Shown here: piece after piece, positions 47,101 through 64,000 of the stretch
Position numbering within the stretch: the first letter of the stretch is position 1
How the letters are laid out: each line of letters opens with the position of its first letter
DNA from: Hemicordylus capensis
Taxonomy: Eukaryota; Chordata; Lepidosauria; Squamata; Cordylidae
Direction: 5' to 3'
NCBI RefSeq assembly: GCF_027244095.1
Contig: NC_069658.1
Location: 265,864,687 to 265,928,686 of the forward strand
Length of the DNA stretch: 64,000 bases
The notes under the pieces: generated by a model
What the model saw: the letters and a program-made list of their open reading frames with translations, nothing else
The model's database searches: none
Told to the model about the DNA's origin: nothing
Made by a program: the position numbers and the translations under genes

Positions 47101-49132
47101 GGGATTAAGGGGTGGGTTTATGGTAGAGGGGAGATTCAAACTGGGGAAGTTCTGATTTGTAGCCCAGTCTCTTAGCCACTAAGCTACACCATCTCTAAGG
47201 AATAAAAGACAGGCTGCCAAGTGTATGGGCAATACCTGGTGGTGTCTCAGAAGCAGGAAGAGGAACAGAGCACAGTTTCTAGAGGCCAGTGCTTTGCAGA
47301 GCTCCCTGCCCCTATCCTATAATTTGCAAATGCTGATGGAACAATGTACATGTTATCCAGCTTTTCTTGCTGCAGTACATGGATTACTTGGTAGAGAAAC
47401 TTGATTTCTCTTAGCTCTTACTAAAGGATAATCACACCAGAGCAACCTTTCTGGATCGGACCAAAGGTCTCTAGTTCAGCTTCAGATTTCTCACTACGGC
47501 CCATCGGAAGCTCCCAAGAAGGTCAAAAGCAGGGCCTGAAGGCAATAGGTCTTTCCCCCGCCATCGCCTCTGCACCCAGCAGCTGGTTTTCAATGGCATA
47601 CTGCCCTTGTACATGGAGCTTTCATATAGCCAGCATGACTTCCGGCCAATGACAGACCTCAGCTCATCTCCACTTGTAGAGGCATCTCAGCTAGTGGCCA
47701 TAACTGCATTTGTGGCAGTGGATTCCATACATGAATTGTGTTGTTTGAAAAAAATCATCCCCCCCACCCTTCTCAATATACACAGACAAGCACTATGCCC
47801 ACTTCTGGTTGTAGCCTGTCTCAAAAATCATGCAGCTGTGGTAACTAAAGAATGTTTCCCTGTGCTGTCTTATGCTGGTCTCTGTTTGTGTATATTGGCT
47901 TGTTTTTCTTTACCTTGGCCACAATGGGAAATTAAACATTTTCTTATAGAGAAATGAGCTTAAGCAAAGGTGAGTTTTTTCCTCGTCTGGGACAGGTGGC
48001 AATTTCAGCTGGGGACCTCTTCAGTGCTTGTTGTAAACCGCCCAGAGACATGAGTTTTGGGCAGTATAGAAATATGGCAAATAAATAAATAAATAAAATA
48101 AGTATGGGAGAAAAGGTCGGGTATCCCTGAATGCAATCCGCAGGCTCTCCTCTTGACACCACCCAATTTTAGCCCTATTATGCCCCCTGCTGGAGAATTC
48201 TGAAAACAGTGGGTGCAGTACTATTGGTGTAGGCCTGAGCCAGACCAAAGCCATGTTACCTTTCATATATTCTGTCTGTGTAAAGGGGTCCTAGGGGATT
48301 CCTTATAAGGAGTTGCTTTTCTGTGCCAAGGAGCGCCAGGAGATACTAGATAAGGTGATGAGGTATTCACCTAAAAGAATACATGCGCAGAAGTTAGCTG
48401 GAAATTTACAGAAAGTCCAGACAAAGGAAAGGGGCAGTACCTATGCACCATCTCCTAGACTATAAATATGTCATGCTTGTATATGTCTGGGTCTTGAGCG
48501 ATAGCTGCCAAGACCTTTGTTACTATAGAGCAAAATAAAGCCTTTTAAATCCTTCTCGACTGGTGACGTGTTTGGCTACTGACCCCGAAAAGAACCTCTC
48601 TTTGTTGGGGTACAACAATATGTGCATTACAACGTAATGTTTGTGCAGTTGCACACGTGCACAATTGAGCTCATGAAAAAACGGCAGAGCTGCATGACAG
48701 TGTGGCCATGATTTCCAATGGCCACACTGTTGAGCGCCTCCTTTTGTGCTTCCACAAGCACACACTTGTGCAACTGTGTGGAGGTTACATTGCAGTGTGC
48801 ACTAGACCGTTGGCCAGTAGCTAAAAGGGTCGCCTCTCAAAAGGAGATGGGGCCAGGCCCCACTTTAGTTCAAGCACTGGACTTCTCAAGCTGCCAATAT
48901 CTGTTTAGGGAGATTTTAGCCCTTTCCACCTCATTTCTGTGGTTATCCTCCCCTCCCCAGGTTATTTTCAGTTACCCCCTCCCACCCTAAACATTTGATA
49001 ACTCTGACTCTCCTTCCTTCTTAGGTTCTTTTTTGTGCTGATCTAAGAAAGTACCATGACTCATCTTCAGATCCAGACGCCAAACACCGGTGTGCCAAAG
49101 TTGCCCGAAGCAGCCATTCTATCTTGACATAA
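35081..49132 (+). CDS. OGG1: OGG1, 8-oxoguanine DNA glycosylase/AP lyase (spliced, 7 coding exons)
   Basis: Bifunctional base-excision repair enzyme that removes 8-oxoG opposite C in nuclear and mitochondrial DNA. The exons 35081-35190, 38723-39096, 40872-41051, 43955-44136, 44347-44494, 46106-46155 and 49025-49132 join in frame to 383 codons (human 345). Visible features are the HhH motif [10 protein letters not shown] with Schiff-base K282 (human K249), then VPVD with D301 (D268) and H303; N182, R187 and the GYRARFV wedge are also present. The N-terminal domain loop is 42 residues longer than human, and the C tail lacks the human KRRK signal. The ATG at 35081 was chosen for its purine at -3 and its family-like length. 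It starts a basic, acid-free N terminus ([19 protein letters not shown]) that could serve mitochondrial import. The in-frame ATG at 34970 would add 37 residues. Confidence 0.95.
35191..36410 (+). other. OGG1: OGG1 intron 1, proximal part
   Basis: No gene or clear repeat is seen here. Confidence 0.5.
36411..36690 (-). repeat. LINE-type 3' end in reverse, with ATT run
   Basis: (ATT)n, then GATTTCTATACTGCCCTTCC, GGGCAGTTTACACAGAG and GGGCTCACAATCTAAAAAG. Its reverse complement matches the plus-strand copy at 53465-53690. Confidence 0.75.
36870..38290 (+). mobile_element. CR1-like LINE 3' fragment, interrupted
   Basis: Same family as 25967-27330. It reads [19 protein letters not shown] and [12 protein letters not shown], then (after an insertion at about 37069-37509) [11 protein letters not shown]-like sequence, [10 protein letters not shown], and [13 protein letters not shown]-like sequence. 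The 3' end is ACAGGATGCTGGACTAGATG. Dead copy. Confidence 0.85.
37069..37509. mobile_element. Insertion with a foldback and LINE tail inside the CR1-like fragment
   Basis: It separates two parts of the LINE that are continuous at 26690-26780. It contains an inverted repeat at 37214-37332 (GGTTATTTTAGGCAGTGCTG pairing with the CGCTGCCTGAAATAAC end) and, near its right side, a LINE-type tail with a GATT run. Confidence 0.6.
38723..39096 (+). CDS. OGG1: OGG1 exon 2 with enlarged loop
   Basis: The acceptor is ATCTCAG|GTGG and the donor is TCCCAG|GTAGGT. It encodes [20 protein letters not shown], a 62-residue charged loop (residues 70-131; about 20 residues in human) containing PPLKKSRK at 86-93, then [15 protein letters not shown]. 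Confidence 0.94.
39215..39930 (+). mobile_element. L2-like LINE 3' fragment
   Basis: It reads [20 protein letters not shown] and [13 protein letters not shown], then [14 protein letters not shown] and [14 protein letters not shown]. It ends GGGGCAGAGTATAAATATTT. Less decayed than most copies here. Confidence 0.85.
39931..40671 (+). other. OGG1: OGG1 intron 2, distal part
   Basis: Nothing is recognised before a short reversed LINE tail. Confidence 0.5.
40672..40745 (-). repeat. L2-like LINE tail fragment
   Basis: (ATTT)n, then TTTTTATACCACCCTAACC. Confidence 0.6.
40872..41051 (+). CDS. OGG1: OGG1 exon 3
   Basis: It encodes [38 protein letters not shown] and FPSLQAMA. N182 and R187 correspond to human N149 and R154, which contact the orphan cytosine. 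Confidence 0.96.
41258..41380 (-). repeat. L2-like LINE tail fragment
   Basis: TTTATTTAGCATATTTTTATACCGC, then GGCGGTTTACAACAAAATAA. Confidence 0.7.
41655..41820 (+). repeat. tRNA-Ala-like SINE, 5' truncated
   Basis: It reads TTTTGCATGCAGAAGGTTGC, GTAGGGCTGGGAATGACTCC, then CAGTACTGAGCTAAATGGAC. Confidence 0.75.
42070..42459. mobile_element. Tigger (pogo/TcMar) nonautonomous element, MER2-like
   Basis: 390 bp bounded by inverted CAGGTTGAGTATCCCTTATC and the inverse of GGATTAGAGATACTCAACCTG, with TA at both sides (42068-42069, 42460-42461). Internal blocks such as CTTGGGACCAGAAGTGTTCC and GATGAGATATCTTGGGCATG closely resemble mammalian MER2/Tigger1-type elements as I remember them. Confidence 0.85.
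43003..43315 (-). repeat. SINE with 5S rRNA-like head
   Basis: On the reverse strand the head TTAGCTAAGCAGGGTCTGCC, CTGGTTGCATCTGAATGGGA and GAC aligns with the box A/C part of 5S rRNA (AGCTAAGCAGGGTCGGGCC, TGGTTAGTACTTGGATGGGA, GAC). The body (GATAGGGCTGAGAGAGATTC, CTGAGCTAGATAGACC, CTGACTCAGTATATGGCAG) is that of the tRNA-Ala-like SINE. Confidence 0.8.
43955..44136 (+). CDS. OGG1: OGG1 exon 4 (wedge and HhH start)
   Basis: It encodes [20 protein letters not shown] to [12 protein letters not shown]. The last codon is the catalytic K282. The donor is CCAAG|GTGAGT. Confidence 0.96.
44347..44494 (+). CDS. OGG1: OGG1 exon 5 (catalytic Asp)
   Basis: It encodes [20 protein letters not shown] and [15 protein letters not shown] to REIG. 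D301 is the conserved general acid/base. Confidence 0.96.
44662..44957. repeat. Imperfect foldback element, about 296 bp
   Basis: TGGGCAACATCCAGACTA at the left pairs with ATCTGGATGTTGCCCA at the right. Inside, ATATCAGCCTAGTAATGTTG pairs with the CAACATTACTAGGCTGATAT region. No clear target duplication. Confidence 0.7.
45648..45940 (-). repeat. SINE with 5S rRNA-like head, second copy
   Basis: The reverse strand shows GAGCTAAGCAGGGTCTGCCC, TGGTTGCATATGAAAGGGAG, and the same body as 43003-43315. Confidence 0.8.
46106..46155 (+). CDS. OGG1: OGG1 exon 6
   Basis: A 50-nt exon encoding [16 protein letters not shown], between CCTTCAG|GGAA and GCG|GTGAGT. Confidence 0.95.
46163..46400 (-). repeat. 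Sauria-type SINE, reverse
   Basis: (ATTT)n, then TTTTATATCCCGCTCTTCCT through to CACTATACCATGC. It nearly matches 24292-24520. Confidence 0.88.
46410..46545. mobile_element. Palindromic hAT MITE (CAGTGTTCCC type)
   Basis: The flanks TCCCTGGC (46402-46409) and TCCCTGAC (46546-46553) match at 7 of 8. The inverted ends surround the shared ACTACAACTCCCAGCATCCC core. Confidence 0.85.
46618..46790 (-). repeat. tRNA-Ala-like SINE, reverse
   Basis: The reverse strand reads GCTCAGTGGTAGAGCATCTG, then TTTGCATGCAGAAGGTCCCA and GGTTCAATCC, an almost tRNA-Ala-like head with both internal promoter boxes. Confidence 0.85.
46918..47195 (-). repeat. Old tRNA-headed SINE (MIR/CORE-like)
   Basis: The reverse strand has GTGTAGCTTAGTGGCTAAGA, a degraded B box, CCTTAGGTAAGCGACTC, CAGGGTTGTAGTAAGGA and ends in ATTATTATTGTTGTTATT. 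The general layout is like MIR. The family is uncertain. Confidence 0.5.
47435..47800 (-). mobile_element. CR1-like LINE 3' fragment, reverse
   Basis: GGCATCTCAGCTAGTGGCCA and TGTGGCAGTGGATTCCATAC are the reverse of the 3' part of the family at 37980-38090. Confidence 0.6.
48018..48100 (+). repeat. L2-like LINE tail
   Basis: CTTGTTGTAAACCGCCCAGA, GGGCAGTATAGAAATATG, then (AAAT)n. Confidence 0.75.
48254..48617 (+). mobile_element. Possible solitary retroviral LTR (fossil)
   Basis: About 364 bp starting TGTTACC and ending GGTACAACA, with a TATAAATA box near 48470 followed about 65 bp later by AATAAA. This is the spacing of an LTR U3-R-U5. No internal viral region and no clear flanking duplication is seen. 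Family and age are unknown, and it reads as an old solo copy. Confidence 0.4.
48620..48806. repeat. Foldback element (GTGCAACTG type)
   Basis: TGCATTACAACGTAATG and GTGCAGTTGCACAC at the left pair with TTGTGCAACTGTGTGG and TTACATTGCAGTGTGCA at the right. The centre AGTGTGGCCAT and ATGGCCACACT is a clear hairpin. Confidence 0.7.
49025..49132 (+). CDS. OGG1: OGG1 exon 7, terminal
   Basis: It encodes [20 protein letters not shown] and a short tail to SILT, with TAA at 49130-49132. The tail replaces the human segment with PAKRRKGSKG and has no comparable basic cluster. The acceptor is CTTCTTAG|GTT. Confidence 0.93.
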   Translation, partial: VLFCADLRKYHDSSSDPDAKHRCAKVARSSHSILT

Positions 49133-49684
49133 TAATCTTCCTTTGTTAGCCCACTATTGTTTGGGAATTTAAATCAAGCAAGTAAGAAACTATTTACTCT
49201 ACAGCACTGGAGCCAGACAGACTGGAGAACAGGGCTTTGTTTGAGCTGCAGAAGAGGGCCTTTCTGTGGTGCTCCTATTTAAGCGGATGCTTTTTTTGCC
49301 ACCAGGGGGCACTTGTGGTATGAGCTTGATGTATAGTACTGTGGTATAGAATAGAATGCTTTTCCTGTAGCTTTTGTCATTTGCTTAGGCCGTGGGGTAT
49401 AGTATATTGTTGTGGCACAGGCCACTTTCTCTGCTGGGCCACTGGAGGCCCCTACTCCACTTAGCAGAGCCATGACCTTGCTAAGGTCCAAGAGCTAGAA
49501 CTTAGGTCTGCGCAAGGACTATGACTGGCTATCCCAAAACATACAACATTGTAATTCTTACATGACAGTCTGATGTGGTGTGCCAGGGAGGGCCAGGCAT
49601 GCTGGGATTTCATCTGATATTAACAAGCTTGTTGGCTTCAGTTACCTGGATGGGATTGGCCAGCCGGCTGCCTCGGGGCTAGAT
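49133..49684 (+). other. OGG1: OGG1 3' untranslated and flanking sequence
   Basis: No AATAAA is obvious in the first 500 bp, so the 3' end of OGG1 is not placed. No gene is seen. Confidence 0.45.
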
Positions 49685-49822
49685 CAGGCCTGCTCAACTT
49701 TGCGGGCCCCCAGCTGTTTTTGGACTACAACTCCCATAATCCCCAGCCACTGTGGCCAGTAGCCAGGGATTATGGGAGTTGTAGGACAACATCTGCAGGA
49801 GGGCCAGAGATGAGCAGCCTTG
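49685..49822. mobile_element. Palindromic hAT MITE (CAGGCCTGCTCAAC type)
   Basis: 138 bp with identical 8-bp flanks GGCTAGAT (49677-49684, 49823-49830). It carries the ACTACAACTCCCATAATCCC core. Confidence 0.9.
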
Positions 49823-50544
49823 GGCTAGATTCAACTTTAAAGGAATGTCACCTGGCCTTTCAGGTCTGCCAAGGTTTGTGTGAGAAAAAGCTTGCCCACT
49901 ATTTCACTTGTAAAGAACTGTTTGCAAGTTGTGCGGGAGAGATGGCCCACACTTTTAATGTTACAGCTCTCTTGAGATATTGTATGTAGTTTTGTATATG
50001 TAATGTGTACATGCTGTGTGTGTAGATGCATGCACGTGTGAAGCCCTTGCCACTGGATGGCATCTACTTTATTATGGATCCTGGCCACTCGTCAAGGGTC
50101 AGTTTGTGTGGCAGACCAAAAATTGCATCCCTGAAGCTGTTAGCCCAGGGGGAGAGGGGAGGCTTCCATTGGCACCAATGCAAGCTTCTCTTCTGAGGCT
50201 AATAGCAGTGGGTGGGTGGGTGCGACTTATGTCAGGAGTCAGGTGCATGATGGGAAAGGATTAAATAATCCCTCTCAACATGCCCCAGACCTAATTCTGA
50301 TCAGTTTTTTCCCCCAGCTATTTAACTGTTTTTTTAAAGCAAGGCCAAAGTATTTAACGTTACACATAGTTTGTCCCTGTAGAAAGCAATGACATGAATT
50401 AAGCGTGACTGACAAAAAAATCCCACTTCTTTCAATGGGACTTAGTCATGACCAGCTTCATCTGGATTAAGGCCACTATGCTTTGGAGGGAATTGACACT
50501 CTACAAAAAGAGAACCTGTCCCTGCAGCCCACACAGGAGGAGCA

Positions 50545-50734
50545 TACTGCGCATTACATGCGTGTGGCAACATTCACGCAGTTGTGTGAGAGCACTATAT
50601 GCAAGAACTGCACAAGCAAGCACAGTTGAGCAATTGCCAACCATGAGAAATAATGTCCAGGAAATGTGCGGCTGCGTTTGCATAATTCTTGCATGTAGCG
50701 CAAGAGCGCTCTTGTGCAACTGCATGACCATTAC

Positions 50735-50735
<1 letters not shown>
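50545..50735. repeat. Foldback element related to 48620-48806
   Basis: GCATTACATGCG, ACGCAGTTGTGTGAGAGC and TATGCAAGAACTGCAC pair with ATTCTTGCATGTAGCGC, CTTGTGCAACTGCATG and CATTACATTC. Confidence 0.6.
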
Positions 50736-50766
<31 letters not shown>

Positions 50767-50772
50767 CCACAC
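50736..50772. repeat. (TC)n(AC)n microsatellite
   Basis: A TC run followed by ACACACACCCACACACC. Confidence 0.9.
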
Positions 50773-51067
50773 ACCAACCAACCATGTTGTGCAGTATGTC
50801 AGCTAGGGACAGTACAGATCACCAGGCCAGAGACTGAAATAGCTACATTGTGCCAAAGTGAACACCAATCTCTTGTCAACAGTATTTTTGTCCCACTTTG
50901 AGTGTGATGCCGTGCTACCACCCTCAGTTGTTGAAGAAGCGTCCTTATTCTTACCTTGTACAGATGTCTTCCTCCCGTCCCAGCCTATATGTTTGCATAT
51001 ACATATCTTAACAGAGGCTGCCCACTTTATGGATAATTTTCTTAACAGTCTCTCATGCAGTCCCCAT

Positions 51068-51200
51068 CAGTGTTCCCTCTAACAGGGATTCTCAGATGTT
51101 GACTACAACTCCCAGAATCCCTAGGTGCAATGACTTTTGCTTGGGGACTATGGGAGTTGTAGTCAACAACATCTGGGAATCCATGTTAGAGGGAACACTG
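51068..51200. mobile_element. Palindromic hAT MITE (CAGTGTTCCC type)
   Basis: The inverted ends CAGTGTTCCCTCTAAC and GTTAGAGGGAACACTG are perfect. The flanks GTCCCCAT and GTCCCGTC match at the first five of eight positions. Confidence 0.8.
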
Positions 51201-53295
51201 GTCCCGTCACGGCATGTTGTGTCTTGCTTAGAAGACTTCTGTCATTTGATTCAGAGGCCAGTTGAGATTGCTTGTGATGTTCCAGCCTGGCCTCTTACAT
51301 TCAAGAAAATAACATGAAATGAATGAAGAGCCATCAAATGTAATCTTCCCTGGCTCTTGCTTCTTCCTGTGCCTGGAGTTTCTGAACTTCTCGTGCTTTT
51401 CCTTTTTCTCATTCTTTTCTAAGATGTTTTCCATTTAAATTATATTCTGTAAGCTAAATTGTAGGTGCCATAAACTAAGCACAATTTAAGACCCACGGAT
51501 TTCTGAAGAGATTTAACATGTGCTTTGACTCCTCTGTCAGAATCAATTGGATTTTCAAATGCATGCAGATTTGACAGGCTTGTGCCTTGTGTGTTTTATA
51601 ATCTGTAGGTCATTATTCTTATTTCCCATCCCTTGCCCCTGTTCCTGTTCCTTTTTGTCTTTTTCTGTTTCTAGATTGTAAGCCTCTCTGGAAAGGGACC
51701 TATTTATTTTTAACCTTTTATGAGTGCTTAGTTTTCTTCTAGGTGCTGTCTCAATTGTAATTAATAAACCAACATTTGCTTCTCTAGGCCTCTCTCTCTT
51801 TTGCTTTGTTCATCCCTTAGAGATGGGTCTGCAAGACTGGTCTCTGGGCTGGTTGTTGGTGGATCAGTGGCAGCTTCCTCCTTCTCTCTCTTCTTCCCAC
51901 ACCCCCTGAGATAGGATAAATAAAACCATATGCACTTCCTTCCTTTTTAATACAAGAACAAGCAACAAAATAGAAACTTCAAGTTCGAAAGTTCTCCTTG
52001 AACCAAGAGGGTGGAGAGAAAGAACAGGAGAGAAAAGTGAGGACCTGTGAGCTTCGAGATGAGGAGGGTCAGCAAGGGAAGGAGGACCGGACCATGGAAA
52101 GAATCCTGGTTCTGCCAGCTGGGTGGTGCCAGGGCCAGATTGGCTGAAGACAGACACAGCTTCGTAAGAGCAGGCACAGTGGGCTTTTGGTGTTGCAAAC
52201 ATACAGGCCAACAAGTTGAACGCTGGATTTGATGAGTTGGTTCCCATGCCATGGAGGTGTGGCCGCCTTTCCCTCAGATCTTAGGTGGGCTTCCTAACTA
52301 TTTGGTTTTGGGTTTGTTTGCTTAAATGTTGAAACACACACACAGGGGTGCATGTATTCATTCTTCACTTACCTCTTCAACCACCCCAATCACAAACATT
52401 TAAAAAACAACTGCAAAACTGTTCCAGGAGTAGAGGGGTTACTGGCTAATGCCTATGTATCACTGGGTGTCCGCCACAGTTGGCATTTCCCTCAGTTCAT
52501 CCTGAAACACACTGAAAATCTTCAGCACTGTGTTTCTCCCTCACCCTACAAGTTCTCCTTGGGACAGGAAAAATAGCAGGTGTGTTTTGAGGGCTACAGT
52601 CAAACCAACCAAATGCTCCTCCAGGCCAGCTCAATACTTCATGATGGCAGAAAGACATAATTCCTCCTGCCTGGAGGAGCCCCCCACTCCCCACAAGGGC
52701 TTGCTGTGAGAGGCTACAAGATAGAGCAGCTGCTCCTCCACTAAATGAAGCAGCTTTACCCTCCCCTAATGTGTGAGACTTGTGGCAGCTGGAGCTGGCG
52801 GTGCTGCAGGCCCCTTCACACAATGCATCTTCTCTCTGCTTAGGGCTCACTTGTTTGCATGGACTGATTAGGGGACTCGCTTAACATTTTTCGTGCCTTC
52901 TAGCTCTACGATTAGATGAAGAGCTGGAAACAGCCCCTTCAGTGACCCAGTGCTGTAAAGGGCCATAGGGTATTTCTTTTCGAGATCTGGACAGGAGGCT
53001 GAGGGACGGGCCATTCTATGGCGGAGCAAGGGAGAAGCATCTCCAGGGAAGTGTGTGGTTCCTAAGGGATCAGCTCCCACCTCCAGGTTTGGGGAGATGC
53101 AGCTTAACAGGAAGAGCTTTCAATTCCCCCTGCAATGGGGATTCGGCCACACTTTGCAGGGAGGAGTGTGGTGGCAGTCCCAGACCCTTCCTGGCTCTGC
53201 TGGTGGCAGCATGGCAAAATTGGGCTTGGATCTGCCCACCCAGCTATGGATTGGTGCTGGCACTGCCATCTGTCCTTCTGTCCACCAAGGAGCGT
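51201..53295. other. Region between OGG1 and CAMK1 coding ends
   Basis: No coding exon was recognised. It probably contains the 3' untranslated regions of the two convergent genes. A minus-strand AATAAA lies at about 51703, and plus-strand AATAAA hexamers lie near 51763 and 51916. Confidence 0.4.

Positions 53296-64000
<10,705 letters not shown>

Overview
This window is a vertebrate, almost certainly squamate (lizard or snake), nuclear locus. Intron-rich host genes are embedded in a dense mix of CR1- and L2-like LINEs, R4-like LINEs, Sauria-type and tRNA-Ala-type SINEs, SINEs with a 5S rRNA-like head, hAT MITEs and a Tigger element. The species cannot be named from the sequence alone.

Three host genes lie in the order BRPF1 (+), OGG1 (+), CAMK1 (-), the order and orientation I know from human 3p25. 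BRPF1 has a CpG-island promoter at about 380-1650 and 13 coding exons from 3995 to 31742. All exons join in frame to 1220 codons, or 1226 with an alternative donor in the bromodomain region. Its poly(A) signal is at 32398. OGG1 starts in a second GC-rich segment (about 34740-35240) and has seven coding exons (35081-49132) giving 383 codons, with both catalytic residues present. CAMK1 enters from the right on the minus strand. Four exons from the kinase C-lobe to the calmodulin-binding region are clear (63367 down to 56642), and a candidate last coding exon is at 53296-53360.

The proteins share a nucleus but not a pathway: BRPF1 is the scaffold of MOZ/MORF and HBO1 histone acetyltransferase complexes, OGG1 excises 8-oxoguanine from DNA, and CAMK1 is a calcium/calmodulin-dependent kinase.

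The largest accessory region is BRPF1 intron 8 (18651-27696). There a plus-strand CR1-like LINE is split by a minus-strand L2-like LINE, which is itself filled with R4-like copies, a SINE and a hAT MITE. A second notable region is 54119-55900, where three giant foldbacks lie side by side, probably inside the last CAMK1 intron. They are a 580-bp near-perfect palindrome, a roughly 340-bp imperfect hairpin, and an 847-bp hAT-type element (8-bp target duplication GTCTGGGT) that is mostly a 724-bp palindrome.

The main points for a second look are the tandem donor conserved with mammalian BRPF1A/B, an enlarged OGG1 loop carrying a basic NLS-like patch while the C-terminal tail lacks one, the foldback cluster, the 5S-headed SINEs, a MER2-like Tigger element in a reptile, and the pile-up of R4-like 3' ends at TAA repeats.
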